64,000 nucleotides of DNA, from assembly GCF_001989995.2 (NCBI RefSeq), contig NZ_JAHGUP010000009.1:93678-157677 (forward strand), written 5' to 3'. Source of the DNA: Vibrio anguillarum. Lineage in GTDB: Bacteria; Pseudomonadota; Gammaproteobacteria; Enterobacterales; Vibrionaceae. The position numbers were made by a program, and so were the translations under genes. The notes beneath the pieces are model-generated. The model was not told the origin of the DNA. It searched no databases and saw nothing but the letters and a program-made list of their open reading frames with translations. Of this stretch, positions 33,933-42,987 are shown piece after piece (the first letter of the stretch is position 1; the number at the start of each line of letters is the position of its first letter).

Positions 33933-35726
33933 TTAATCTTTACCTACGTGCAAAATGGCAAGGAAAGCTTCTTGTGGCAACTCAACATTACCAATTTGCT
34001 TCATGCGCTTCTTACCTTCTTTCTGCTTCTTAAGCAGTTTTTTCTTACGGCTAATATCACCACCGTAACATTTCGCCAGTACGTTTTTACGCAGCTGCTT
34101 CACGGTTGAACGAGCAATAATGTGGTTACCGATCGCCGCTTGAATCGCAATATCAAACATTTGGCGAGGGATAAACTCTTTCATTTTCTCAACCACTTGA
34201 CGACCGCGCGTTTGCGAATTGTCTTTGTGAGTGATGATGGCTAGCGCATCCACTTTGTCACCATTTAGCAAGATATCCACACGGACCATGCTTGAAGCTT
34301 CAAAGCGTTGGAAACCATAATCAAGTGATGCATAACCACGAGAAGTTGACTTCAAGCGGTCAAAGAAATCAAGCACCACTTCGGCCATCGGCACATCATA
34401 AGTCAAGGCTACTTGGTTACCGTGATAGACCATATCAACCTGCACGCCACGTTTTTCAACGCACAACATAATGACGTTACCCAAATATTCAGAAGGGGTC
34501 AAAATGTTACAACGCGCAATCGGTTCACGAATCTCTTCAATGTCGTTCACCGCAGGCAATTTAGCAGGGCTATCAACATAAAGCATCGTGCCATCGGTCT
34601 TCTTCACTTCATAGACTACCGTTGGCGCAGTGGTGATAAGGTCAAGATCGTATTCGCGCTCTAAACGCTCTTGAATAATCTCCATGTGGAGCATACCCAA
34701 GAAACCACAACGGAAACCAAAACCAAGGGCGGCCGAACTTTCTGGCTCATAGAATAACGAGGCATCGTTTAGGCTCAGTTTACCTAACGCATCACGAAAG
34801 TTTTCGTAATCATCAGAAGAGACAGGGAAAAGCCCCGCATACACCTGCGGTTTCACTTTTTTAAAGCCTGGCAATGCTTTTTCACACGGATCTTTCGCGC
34901 TGGTCAGAGTATCACCTACAGGAGCGCCGAGAATGTCTTTAATACCACAAACCACCCAGCCCACTTCACCAGTGTTCAACATGGTTTTGTCGACTTGTTT
35001 TGGCGTAAAAATACCTAAACGGTCAATACCCCAAGTTTGGCCTGTGCTCATCACTTTAATCTTGTCATTTTTCTTCAGCGCACCATTTTTCACTCGCACT
35101 AAAGAGACAACACCTAAGTAGTTATCAAACCAAGAATCGATGATTAACGCTTGCAGCGGCGCAGCAGGATCGCCCTCAGGAGCCGGAATACCAGAAACGA
35201 TTTTTTCTAGCACTTCATCCACGCCAAGGCCTGTTTTCGCAGAGCAGCGCACTGCGTCAATAGCATCGATACCGACGATATCTTCAATTTCTTCCGCTAC
35301 GCGTTCAGGCTCTGCGGCTGGCAAATCAATCTTATTTAGGATTGGGACAACTTCAAGGTCCATTTCAATGGCGGTATAACAGTTAGCCAATGTTTGCGCT
35401 TCAACGCCTTGACCAGCATCCACCACCAATAGAGCACCTTCACAGGCGGCTAAAGAACGGGAAACTTCATAAGAAAAGTCAACGTGTCCAGGAGTATCGA
35501 TAAAGTTGAGCTGGTATGTCTCGCCATCGTTTGCTTTGTAATCGAGCGTCACACTCTGTGCTTTGATGGTGATGCCACGCTCACGCTCAAGGTCCATAGA
35601 GTCTAGAACTTGAGATTCCATTTCACGATCACTTAATCCACCACAAACTTGGATCAAACGGTCAGATAGGGTCGACTTACCATGGTCGATGTGGGCGATA
35701 ATCGAAAAGTTACGAATGTGCTTCAT
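33933..35726 (-). CDS. lepA: Elongation factor 4 (LepA)
   Basis: LepA/EF4 is a ribosome-binding translational GTPase with roles in initiation and subunit assembly under stress. It opens with [19 protein letters not shown] (P-loop) and has DTPGHVDFS and NKIDLP, with the EF-G-like C-terminal domain ending in the LepA-specific [21 protein letters not shown] use the ATG at 35726, giving 597 residues (E. coli 599); 22 more residues upstream are open but unlike the family. It heads the lepA-lepB pair downstream of rseC. Confidence 0.96.
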   Translation of the reverse strand: MKHIRNFSIIAHIDHGKSTLSDRLIQVCGGLSDREMESQVLDSMDLERERGITIKAQSVTLDYKANDGETYQLNFIDTPGHVDFSYEVSRSLAACEGALLVVDAGQGVEAQTLANCYTAIEMDLEVVPILNKIDLPAAEPERVAEEIEDIVGIDAIDAVRCSAKTGLGVDEVLEKIVSGIPAPEGDPAAPLQALIIDSWFDNYLGVVSLVRVKNGALKKNDKIKVMSTGQTWGIDRLGIFTPKQVDKTMLNTGEVGWVVCGIKDILGAPVGDTLTSAKDPCEKALPGFKKVKPQVYAGLFPVSSDDYENFRDALGKLSLNDASLFYEPESSAALGFGFRCGFLGMLHMEIIQERLEREYDLDLITTAPTVVYEVKKTDGTMLYVDSPAKLPAVNDIEEIREPIARCNILTPSEYLGNVIMLCVEKRGVQVDMVYHGNQVALTYDVPMAEVVLDFFDRLKSTSRGYASLDYGFQRFEASSMVRVDILLNGDKVDALAIITHKDNSQTRGRQVVEKMKEFIPRQMFDIAIQAAIGNHIIARSTVKQLRKNVLAKCYGGDISRKKKLLKKQKEGKKRMKQIGNVELPQEAFLAILHVGKD

Positions 35727-35838
35727 AGATTTGGGATGACTAAACTCTTGAAAAAAGGGACATAAGAAAGCCACATCAAGCGGCGTTTCCATAAAGTTGG
35801 CCGATTCTACCCAATTTCGGTAGGGTTCGCATCATAAA

Positions 35839-36309
35839 TTAGGCGATAGGTTCACCAAGGACTCGGACCAAAACCACCTCTTGCTGCGATCGTTTTTCAA
35901 GAACCACAGAACAACGTTTGGCAATTCCGATCCCCAGCGCGATAAAAACAGCGGCCATGATGATCACGATGCCCTCACCTAAACCGAGCCAAGGGGCCAA
36001 GAGGCTCTCACCCAGCCAAGCGCCGAACATCATCATAAAAAGCGGCACCAAATACACTAAGGCTGCCGATTGAAGCAAGCTTTTTTCGGGGAAACCGATT
36101 TCAACCGTCTGGCCTTGCTTCACTGGTTTTTTCGTATCGAGTTGCCATAACAGCGCTTTGTTACCAATCGCTTTCGATACGATCCCTGTGCCACAGCTTT
36201 TGGAGGACGAACAACTGCTGCAACTTGTCTGCTGCTGACAACTGAGTTCAACGTGAAACCCTTTAGCATCAGGTTGAACAGCGGTGACTGTTGCTAACGC
36301 CGTCATCAT
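35839..36309 (-). CDS. rseC: Sigma-E regulator RseC
   Basis: RseC is an inner-membrane protein of the rpoE operon, linked to positive modulation of sigma-E and to reducing systems such as SoxR reduction. The N-terminal part is cysteine-rich (CQQQTSCSSCSSSKSCGTG, six cysteines), and two membrane helices follow (about 82-103 and 106-125). The length is 156 residues (E. coli 159). Its ATG overlaps the rseB stop (ATGA), so translation is coupled. Confidence 0.94.
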   Translation of the reverse strand: MMTALATVTAVQPDAKGFHVELSCQQQTSCSSCSSSKSCGTGIVSKAIGNKALLWQLDTKKPVKQGQTVEIGFPEKSLLQSAALVYLVPLFMMMFGAWLGESLLAPWLGLGEGIVIIMAAVFIALGIGIAKRCSVVLEKRSQQEVVLVRVLGEPIA

Positions 36310-37286
36310 GGTTTGGTTGCCTCTGTTGAGGGCGCCGCAGGCTGGACAAACGTCACCGATTGAGCAATGCGCTGCGCCGTTGCTGGTGGAATATCACCGA
36401 CCACTGAGATTTCATTGTTTCCTTTCACCACACTATGCAAGGTACGGCGGCCTTGGCGAACCAGTTGGCCTTTCAGCGAATGGTTGTCACTATCGGAAAT
36501 ATAAACAGAAAAACTAAATAGCCCATCACTGAACATCTGGCTCTCGACCAAACGCTCAGTAATCGCCATACGATAACGGTTAAGCTCTTTGGGTTCAAAG
36601 CCTTCAGGTTTCCAACTCACTTGCCAAAAACTTTCGGTAAGGTTGCCTTTCGGTAACGTCAATACCTCGGGTAACTCAACGTCATTTAGCCCTTGCATCG
36701 CCTGCGCTAATTTGTCGCTAATGGCGTAAGAAATCGTGCGATATTGCTCAAGCACCTCGCCGTCGCGATCGACTAAATCAGCTCGCAATGGCAAGTTACT
36801 GGTTTCATCTACCCACAAAATATAGGAATAGCGTAAGCCATCTTTCGGCACCACTCGCACCACTTGGCAAGCCGTGCCCGCTTCACGTGCACGGCCAACT
36901 TTGACGAAATCGTAGTAACGGCCTAATTCGGTGACATTGCTGGTTAGCATCGGAATCGTCGGCGCAACCATAGTGCTTGACTCAATGGTGAACGGTTCTA
37001 CCCCAGGTTCAATGTAACTCACTTCATTGCCACGGCGAATCACTTCACGGATCGGGCCGCTGAGATAAACGAGATGCGCAAATTGCTGATCGCCTTGACT
37101 TGCATGACGATACAGCAGTGGATCGATGCTGTTTTTCTTAATCAGAATGTAAGACAGCTCATAATTTAAATGCTGACTGGCCTCGTTCATTTGAAGCAAC
37201 AAAGCCTCTGCAGGTTGGTCTTCTGCAAAGGCTAATGTAGAGTTCAAACTGAACAGCGCCAGTGCACTGATCAGAAATTTATTCAT
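36306..37286 (-). CDS. rseB: Sigma-E regulator RseB
   Basis: RseB is the periplasmic partner that shields RseA from DegS and is released by mislocalised LPS or outer-membrane proteins. It has a signal peptide (NKFLISALALFSLNSTLAFA) and the MucB/RseB fold (SYILIKKNSIDPLLYRHASQ, GTACQVVRVVPKDGLRYSY, LTESFWQVSWKPEGF). The length is 326 residues (E. coli 318). It overlaps rseA by four bases and rseC by four bases, showing tight coupling. Confidence 0.95.
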   Translation of the reverse strand: MNKFLISALALFSLNSTLAFAEDQPAEALLLQMNEASQHLNYELSYILIKKNSIDPLLYRHASQGDQQFAHLVYLSGPIREVIRRGNEVSYIEPGVEPFTIESSTMVAPTIPMLTSNVTELGRYYDFVKVGRAREAGTACQVVRVVPKDGLRYSYILWVDETSNLPLRADLVDRDGEVLEQYRTISYAISDKLAQAMQGLNDVELPEVLTLPKGNLTESFWQVSWKPEGFEPKELNRYRMAITERLVESQMFSDGLFSFSVYISDSDNHSLKGQLVRQGRRTLHSVVKGNNEISVVGDIPPATAQRIAQSVTFVQPAAPSTEATKP

Positions 37287-37897
37287 TCAACTACCGATTC
37301 AAGTACATCGTTATGTGGGCTTGCACTTTCACTGTTCAGGCGAAGTTGCAGCTCGTAGTCTTGCAATAATGCGTTTACGCGGCGACGTTGTTCTTGCACG
37401 CTGGTTTGGCGCTCTACTGAATCGCGCGTTAAGCTCACAGGCTCTGCGCTGCCAGCCAACGGAATGGTTTGCAGTACGGGTAAATGGTCGTTTTGATCCA
37501 CTCCTGAATCACGGCCACCGTATTGTTGAACACCTAAAATCACCACAAACGACACACACGCAGCAACCGCAACCTGGCCAAATTGGGAAAGCCAAGCCGG
37601 CAACTGCCGACGAGCTTGAGCTGGCGTCGGCTGAGACTCACGGCTTGCATCACGAAAATCAATAACCGAAGCAGATTGTAAACGACTGTGTGCGGGTTCG
37701 TCATCCAATGCTAATGCAACGCTCTGTGCAATATCCCACTCAGCTCGGACTGGGGCATCTCCACGCATCACATCACCAACCAAATGGTAATTTTTCCACG
37801 TTTGCAAACTTTCTTGGTCGAGCTCTAATTCTTGAATGAGCGCTTTATCGACCATTTCCCCATCCATGAGTGCTGAAAGTCTTTCTTTGTCAGCCAT
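37283..37897 (-). CDS. rseA: Anti-sigma-E factor RseA
   Basis: RseA holds sigma-E at the inner membrane until it is cut by DegS and RseP. The N-terminal sigma-binding domain begins ADKERLSALMDGE and includes WKNYHLVGDVMRGD. One membrane helix is visible near 108-125 (FGQVAVAACVSFVVILGV), followed by a periplasmic tail that binds RseB. It is 204 residues (E. coli 216). It follows rpoE by 34 bases. Confidence 0.95.
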   Translation of the reverse strand: MADKERLSALMDGEMVDKALIQELELDQESLQTWKNYHLVGDVMRGDAPVRAEWDIAQSVALALDDEPAHSRLQSASVIDFRDASRESQPTPAQARRQLPAWLSQFGQVAVAACVSFVVILGVQQYGGRDSGVDQNDHLPVLQTIPLAGSAEPVSLTRDSVERQTSVQEQRRRVNALLQDYELQLRLNSESASPHNDVLESVVE

Positions 37898-37931
37898 TAT
37901 TTATTCACCATTTTCGTTACCAGTTTGAGCG

Positions 37932-38504
37932 CTATAAAAGAGGTTTAATTTTCTTTTCTACCGCTTCACGAGCACGGAAGATGCGAGAACGCACCGTTCC
38001 TACAGGACAATCCATGACTTCTGCTATTTCCTCGTAACTTAAACCATCCAGTTCACGCAAGGTCATCGCAGTTTTCAAATCTTCAGGCAACGCTTCTATC
38101 GCACCAAAAACGACCCGCTGCAATTCTTTCGACAACGTAATGTTCTCAGGGTTCGATATTTCTTTTAATGCGTTGCCACTTTCGTAATATTCAGCATCTT
38201 CAGCATCAACATCGCTAGCGGGCGGTCTACGACTTTGGGCTACAATGTGATTCTTAGCGGTATTAACAGCAATACGGTATAGCCAAGTGTAAAAAGCACT
38301 CTCTCCGCGAAAACTTGGGATAGCCCGATACGCTTTGATGAACGCTTCTTGTGCGACATCGGCTACATCTCCGGAATTGCTCACATACCGAGAAATAAGG
38401 TTGCAGACTTTATTTTGGTACCTTAAAACCAAAAGGTTAAATGCTTGCTTATCTCCACTCTGAACTCGCTCAATCAATACTTGATCGGTCAGCTGCTCGT
38501 TCAT
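37932..38504 (-). CDS. rpoE: RNA polymerase sigma-E factor
   Basis: RpoE is the ECF sigma factor of the envelope-stress response. It shows region 2 (DVAQEAFIKAYRAIPSFRG, FYTWLYRIAVNTAKNH) and region 4 (LPEDLKTAMTLRELDGLSYE, CPVGTVRSRIFRAREA), very close to the E. coli protein. I start it at the ATG at 38504 (MNEQLTDQVLIERVQ), giving 190 residues; an upstream extension of 17 residues is not family-like. A sigma-E-type promoter lies about 100 bases upstream, consistent with autoregulation. It heads the rpoE-rseABC operon. Confidence 0.97.
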   Translation of the reverse strand: MNEQLTDQVLIERVQSGDKQAFNLLVLRYQNKVCNLISRYVSNSGDVADVAQEAFIKAYRAIPSFRGESAFYTWLYRIAVNTAKNHIVAQSRRPPASDVDAEDAEYYESGNALKEISNPENITLSKELQRVVFGAIEALPEDLKTAMTLRELDGLSYEEIAEVMDCPVGTVRSRIFRAREAVEKKIKPLL

Positions 38505-38603
38505 TCGAGCCTGTACTCCTATTGTTATTCCCCTTACCTTCTCAGATATGGGCATTCATTATGCAAAATGTAGTATTGACACCACCGCTTACATGAGCAC
38601 TAT

Positions 38604-38631
38604 TGTGACTCAAGGGAGAATAGAAAGTTCC
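38604..38631 (-). promoter_or_regulatory. Sigma-E-dependent promoter of rpoE
   Basis: On the minus strand GGAACTT is followed after 15 bases by GTCACA, close to the sigma-E consensus (GGAACTT, about 15-16 bases, GTCAAA). It points at rpoE and fits the known autoregulation of the operon. Confidence 0.75.
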
Positions 38632-38683
38632 ATTCTGTCTAAAAATATTTGCCAAGCATTATTCAATAAATATGATCTAATTT

Positions 38684-38709
38684 CACTATAGGGGATCCCC
38701 AGTATAGTG
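38684..38709. promoter_or_regulatory. Interrupted palindrome between rpoE and nadB
   Basis: CACTATA and TATAGTG flank GGGGATCCCC with a two-base offset on one side, giving a 26-base near-perfect inverted repeat. There is no T-run, so it does not look like a terminator. It lies about 200 bases upstream of nadB and 180 upstream of rpoE and could be an operator or mRNA leader hairpin. The regulator is unknown. Confidence 0.45.
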
Positions 38710-38909
38710 AGGGTCGATAAGACGAAAGACAATGGCATTTACAAAGTATTGCATCAAATCTTTCTCTACTGCTATTGGCTTGAAGCCATAGCGATACCGT
38801 TAGTGGATAAACCTTGCGGCTGAATCACTTCAAGAGTATAGATAGATGCAATGCATATTTAAAATGAGAGTTGGACAACTCTACTCTAGTTCGGGAATTT
38901 AAAAGTTTT

Positions 38910-40517
38910 ATGAACGCAAACCGTGAACATCTATGCGATGTATTAGTCGTAGGCAGTGGCGCAGCGGGTTTATCGCTCGCACTACGCGTAGCAAAACACA
39001 GTAAAGTCATTGTACTGAGTAAGGGACCACGCAGTGAAGGTGCCACTTATTACGCCCAAGGGGGGATTGCCGCTGTTTTTGACGAATCAGACAGTATTGA
39101 GTCACACGTCGAAGACACTCAAATTGCGGGCGCAGGGATCTGTGAAGAGGATACTGTCCGTTTCATCGCCGAGCATGCTAAAGAGTGTGTTCAGTGGCTT
39201 ATCGATGGCGGCGTTCCTTTTGACAGAGAAGAGAATGACAGTGATGAAGCACCTCGCTATCACTTAACTCGTGAAGGCGGCCATAGTCATCGCCGCATCT
39301 TGCACGCGGCTGACGCCACTGGCATGGCAATGCAAACCTCCTTGCAAGACAATGTTCATAATCACCCCAACATTACTATCCTTGAACGTCACAATGCATT
39401 GGATTTAATCACCGAAGATAAAATCGGTGGTGATAAAAAAAGAGTGGTTGGCGCTTATATTTGGAACCGCAATGAGGAACACGTTGAAACGATCCGCGCT
39501 AAGTTTGTCGTTTTAGCCACGGGCGGCGCCTCAAAAGTGTATCAATATACCTCTAACCCTGATGTTTCCTCAGGTGATGGTATCGCAATGGCGTGGCGTG
39601 CAGGATGCCGAGTGGCGAACCTTGAGTTCAATCAATTCCATCCAACTTGTCTTTTCCACCCTGAAGCACGTAATTTCCTACTGACAGAAGCATTACGTGG
39701 CGAAGGCGCTTTTTTAAGACGCCCAGACGGTTCACGATTCATGCTCGATTTTGATGAACGTGCCGAACTGGCTCCTCGTGATATCGTGGCTCGCGCCATC
39801 GACTATGAGATGAAGCGTTTAGGTGCTGATTGTATGTATCTGGACATCAGCCACAAACCGGCCGATTTTATTGAAAAACATTTCCCAACCATTTATACAC
39901 GCTTGATGGATTTGGGCATTGATATGACCAAAGAGCCGATTCCGATTGTTCCTGCGGCGCACTACACTTGTGGTGGCGTTATTGTCAATAAACAAGGTAA
40001 AACGGATCTGCATAACCTGTATGCGATCGGCGAAGTTAGCTACACCGGTTTGCACGGTGCTAACCGAATGGCGTCGAACTCGCTATTAGAATGTGTCGTT
40101 TATGCTTGGTCAGCGGCAAAGGATATTTTAAAAGGATTACCAACGGCTCAGCTCCCACCAAGCTTACCCGGTTGGGATGAAAGTAAGGTCAATAATTCTG
40201 ATGAAGAGGTCGTAATCCAACATAACTGGCATGAACTGCGCCTATTTATGTGGGATTACATGGGGATTGTCCGCACAGATAAGCGCTTAGAGCGAGCACT
40301 ACGCCGCATTCAATTACTGCAACAAGAAACCCACGAATACTATAGTCATTTCCGCGTTTCAAATAACCTGCTTGAGCTGCGTAACTTACTGCAAGTGGCA
40401 GAGTTGATGGTGCGTTGTGCTATGCAACGTAAAGAGAGCCGCGGTTTGCACTACACGCTCGATTATCCAGAGTTAGCCGAAAATAGTGGCCCAACTATCC
40501 TAACGCCAGACGAGTAA
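38910..40517 (+). CDS. nadB: L-aspartate oxidase
   Basis: NadB oxidises L-aspartate to iminoaspartate with FAD, the first step of NAD synthesis. The FAD-binding motif [16 protein letters not shown] is at the N-terminus, followed by [31 protein letters not shown] and HYTCGGVIV; the C-terminus has the succinate dehydrogenase-like helical bundle. The ATG at 38910 ([10 protein letters not shown]) gives 535 residues (E. coli 540). A TTG 13 codons upstream is open but unsupported by the family. The ribosome site is weak. It is divergent from rpoE, the conserved arrangement. Confidence 0.95.
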   Translation: MNANREHLCDVLVVGSGAAGLSLALRVAKHSKVIVLSKGPRSEGATYYAQGGIAAVFDESDSIESHVEDTQIAGAGICEEDTVRFIAEHAKECVQWLIDGGVPFDREENDSDEAPRYHLTREGGHSHRRILHAADATGMAMQTSLQDNVHNHPNITILERHNALDLITEDKIGGDKKRVVGAYIWNRNEEHVETIRAKFVVLATGGASKVYQYTSNPDVSSGDGIAMAWRAGCRVANLEFNQFHPTCLFHPEARNFLLTEALRGEGAFLRRPDGSRFMLDFDERAELAPRDIVARAIDYEMKRLGADCMYLDISHKPADFIEKHFPTIYTRLMDLGIDMTKEPIPIVPAAHYTCGGVIVNKQGKTDLHNLYAIGEVSYTGLHGANRMASNSLLECVVYAWSAAKDILKGLPTAQLPPSLPGWDESKVNNSDEEVVIQHNWHELRLFMWDYMGIVRTDKRLERALRRIQLLQQETHEYYSHFRVSNNLLELRNLLQVAELMVRCAMQRKESRGLHYTLDYPELAENSGPTILTPDE

Positions 40518-40558
40518 CCTCGCCAACGATCATCTGTTAGCGTCAAGTTGACCGAATG

Positions 40559-40587
40559 AATAAAGGAGCGTTTATCGCTCCTTTATT
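40559..40587. terminator. Bidirectional terminator between nadB and ygfX
   Basis: A perfect hairpin (AATAAAGGAGCG with CGCTCCTTTATT, five-base loop) lies downstream of nadB. The ygfX stop codon (40572-40574) sits in its loop. Confidence 0.8.
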
Positions 40588-41021
40588 GTTGGTGATTGGT
40601 TATGGGTAACCTGCCGAAGCTGCACCAATAAACGGCGATAATCCGCTTCCACACAACTGTCGCGCCACACTAGATAGCGCTTACCTTGTTGTGCATAAAT
40701 GATCAACACCATAAACGCAAACTGTGTAGAAACCTTTTCAATGGACAGGTTCTGGTCGGCACATTGCCACTCACCGTGACTCGTGAGCTTGAATTGGCCG
40801 ATTAAGCTAGGGACTAACAGTGAGGTACTCTTTTGCGCCGTGATAAGAGGTGCGTAAAATAAGGGGAGCGTTACAAGTGGAATCGGCGATATCAATAATG
40901 CCCACACGGCTATCATCAAACAAATGAAGTTAGTAATGCGGGCAAAATGGGAAGGAAATAATACGAAATTAACGCACTTTGCTGAGGTTGTGAGCAACAA
41001 TTTTATCCACCATTGCCGCAT
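40572..41021 (-). CDS. ygfX: YgfX/CptA-like inner-membrane protein (start uncertain)
   Basis: This is a short membrane protein in the position of YgfX (CptA), the inner-membrane partner of SdhE. In E. coli it has been proposed as a toxin acting on MreB and FtsZ and is also tied to flavinylation. The visible body has two adjacent hydrophobic segments (FICLMIAVWALLIS and VTLPLFYAPLI) and a soluble C-terminal domain with YLVWRDSCVEADYRRLLVQLRQ, matching the family pattern. The start is unclear. The ATG at 41021 gives 149 residues and overlaps sdhE by 53 bases; a TTG at 40997 would give 141, nearer E. coli (135). The longer reading to 41120 only shadows sdhE. Sequence similarity to E. coli YgfX is low. 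Confidence 0.7.
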   Translation of the reverse strand: MRQWWIKLLLTTSAKCVNFVLFPSHFARITNFICLMIAVWALLISPIPLVTLPLFYAPLITAQKSTSLLVPSLIGQFKLTSHGEWQCADQNLSIEKVSTQFAFMVLIIYAQQGKRYLVWRDSCVEADYRRLLVQLRQVTHNQSPTIKER

Positions 41022-41229
41022 GCCCAAGATTTTCGCTACGACCATGCCCCATGATCCAAGTAAATAGATCAGGGTCGTCAGACTCAAGTAGGGAAACGAA
41101 ATCTCGTTGCTCATTTTCATTCAGAGAATCAAAGCACTCTTCAAAGAACGGCATCACAACCACATCGAGCTCTAACATTCCACGACGGCATGCCCACTTG
41201 ATTCTTGCTTTTTCTTCAGTGGTGTACAT
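40969..41229 (-). CDS. sdhE: FAD assembly factor SdhE
   Basis: SdhE (YgfY, CptB) helps attach FAD covalently to succinate dehydrogenase and fumarate reductase. The RGMLELDVVVMPFFE motif near residue 15 is the flavinylation signature, followed by LLESDDPDLFTWIMGH. It is 86 residues (E. coli 88). It overlaps the start of ygfX, as in E. coli, and is divergent from ygfZ, another conserved pairing. Confidence 0.93.
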   Translation of the reverse strand: MYTTEEKARIKWACRRGMLELDVVVMPFFEECFDSLNENEQRDFVSLLESDDPDLFTWIMGHGRSENLGHAAMVDKIVAHNLSKVR

Positions 41230-41376
41230 CGGTTTTCCTCACCTTATGTTTATTTGCGTTGAGTGTATCAACTGGATGAAGATACAACTAGTAGATGAGT
41301 CACAGTCCCTGTTCAAGCTGACAAAAAAAAAATTCCGGATTAACATGGGGCTCAAGATTCTCTTTAGGTAACGACT

Positions 41377-42348
41377 ATGGACTGGCAAAACACATTGACA
41401 CCTCTCGCAGTAACCGCCAATGACTCACTTTCACCACTGATGCTGACTCATCTTGCATCCTGGGGCGCTATCATCATTTCAGGCAATGATAAAAAAGCCT
41501 ATTTGCAAGGCCAAGTGACCTGTAATGTCGTCACTCTTGAACCAACACAGTCAACCTTAGGCGCCCATTGTGATGCGAAAGGCAAAGTGTGGTCGGTCTT
41601 TCGCCTGTTCCACCATCACGATGGTTATGCGATGTTCCAGCCTTTATCAGCGATAGAGGCTGAATTAAGAGAGCTGAAAAAATACGCTATTTTTTCTAAG
41701 GTCAATATCAGCCAGAGCCAAGACATCGCACTGGGTGTTATGGGCGAACAAGCTGAGCAATATATCAACACATTAACGGCGGATGAAGGTGAGGTGCGTT
41801 TGATTGACGGTGGTAGCGCCATCAAAATTTCATCCCAACGTTGGCTATTACTTGTTTCAGAGCAAACCGCGCAACAGCTCATGACGCAAAGTGAAGCACT
41901 GAAAGTCACCGAGGAAACGTGGACTCGCTTTGATATCGAAGAAGCAGTCCCCGTCCTTGGTCAAGCGGATCAAAATGAGCACATACCGCAAGCCGTTAAT
42001 CTTCAGGCCTTTAATGGTATCAGCTTTAACAAAGGGTGTTATACAGGCCAAGAAACCGTCGCTCGCGCTAAATATCGAGGTATTAATAAGCGTGCAATGT
42101 ACATCCTTCAAGGCAACATTGAGCAACCGCTAAGTAATGATCAACCAATCATGATCGAACGCTCAGTTGGAGAAAACTGGCGTAGTGCTGGGCAATTAAT
42201 GGTTCATTACACGTTTGCTGATAATACCGCTATCGGTTTAGTAGTCTTACCAAACAATCTCGAGCCAGAAACTGAGTTTCGTCTTGCAAGCCAACCAAAC
42301 ACTCGTTGGTTTATGCAAGCTCTCCCTTACTCTCTTACTGACGAATAA
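41377..42348 (+). CDS. ygfZ: tRNA-modifying/Fe-S repair protein YgfZ
   Basis: YgfZ is a folate-binding aminomethyltransferase-like protein needed for some Fe-S enzymes, including MiaB. The hallmark K-G-C-Y-T-G-Q-E motif is present as [19 protein letters not shown], with the essential Cys. Other conserved parts are [10 protein letters not shown] and [17 protein letters not shown]. It is 323 residues (E. coli 326). It is divergent from sdhE across 147 bases. Confidence 0.94.
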   Translation: MDWQNTLTPLAVTANDSLSPLMLTHLASWGAIIISGNDKKAYLQGQVTCNVVTLEPTQSTLGAHCDAKGKVWSVFRLFHHHDGYAMFQPLSAIEAELRELKKYAIFSKVNISQSQDIALGVMGEQAEQYINTLTADEGEVRLIDGGSAIKISSQRWLLLVSEQTAQQLMTQSEALKVTEETWTRFDIEEAVPVLGQADQNEHIPQAVNLQAFNGISFNKGCYTGQETVARAKYRGINKRAMYILQGNIEQPLSNDQPIMIERSVGENWRSAGQLMVHYTFADNTAIGLVVLPNNLEPETEFRLASQPNTRWFMQALPYSLTDE

Positions 42349-42367
42349 GCTTCTTCCTCATATTGAC

Positions 42368-42396
42368 CATGCGCCTCTTTACGAGGCGTATGCTTT
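42368..42396 (+). terminator. Terminator after ygfZ
   Basis: CATGCGCCTC and GAGGCGTATG pair around a five-base loop and are followed by CTTTCT, 20 bases after the ygfZ stop. Confidence 0.65.
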
Positions 42397-42442
42397 CTAA
42401 CAATCGCCTATCTCGAATAAATTTCAGGAAAAAGAATGCAAT

Positions 42443-42460
42443 AATGTAATCCATTACATT
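42443..42460. promoter_or_regulatory. 18-base palindrome, HexR-like operator candidate
   Basis: AATGTAAT and ATTACATT are perfect inverted repeats around CC. The half-sites match those of HexR (TGTAAT...ATTACA), but the known motif has three central bases and this has two. It sits about 100 bases upstream of the candidate small RNA at 42560. Confidence 0.4.
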
Positions 42461-42559
42461 GGCACGTGATCGCTCTCTAAATCACACAACATCAGGGGTG
42501 AATTTTTAGTCATTCTTAAAACATAAATAGTCACAAGGTTTATTTTGACGTACTCTTAA

Positions 42560-42695
42560 TAATGCTGGTCAGGGCAAACGAAAAGTTGTCCTGCCCAGCA
42601 AAAAAGTGAATCCACTGATTGTTTCAGGACATCCACTTTTTGTGTAATGCATCTGTGACTATTCGCCCGCCTATTATTTAAGCGGGCTTTTTTTT
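42560..42695 (+). ncRNA. Candidate small RNA with three hairpins and intrinsic terminator
   Basis: Three stem-loops stand in a row with no ORF across them. Stem 1 (42564-42599) pairs GCTGG-CAGG-GCA with its complement around an A-rich loop. Stem 2 (42601-42641) pairs AAAAAGTG with CACTTTTT and has an inner CTGA/TCAG helix. Stem 3 (42665-42687) is GCCCGC/GCGGGC followed by eight Ts, a strong intrinsic terminator. The terminator is about 315 bases after ygfZ, which already has its own, so it should end a separate transcript. I could not match it to Spot 42, Qrr, RyhB or CsrB-type RNAs. The 5' end is inferred from stem 1; the promoter is weakly defined. Confidence 0.6.
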
Positions 42696-42987
42696 AGGCT
42701 ATTCTTAACCAAAATTTAACACTTTCCATAAACAGCAGCTATTCTTTAAAGTGTAATATTTGTCGTGCTTAATATGCACCAAGTGAATGGTGCACTGAGC
42801 ATTTTTTGTTAGCACTATTTTGAGGAGATAATCACGCAAACATGGGTATTTATCCAACATTTTGCCTACGGCAGCACAAATATCCAAAAGAGTCATCAAT
42901 AACTGCATATTCCTCTATGGCAATCACACTATTAGAGGCGTAATTTATTTATAATTTGCAGTGTTAGAATAACAGAAGGATCGAAGT
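42696..42987. other. Intergenic region between candidate sRNA and ytfK
   Basis: The stretch is AT-rich. It holds a TGCACCA/TGGTGCA hairpin at 42775-42794, a TATAAT box at 42950-42955 that could serve ytfK, and short open frames on both strands (67 codons on the minus strand ending at 42705; 33 codons on the plus strand from 42842). Neither frame has a well-spaced ribosome site, and neither was recognised. Confidence 0.4.
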
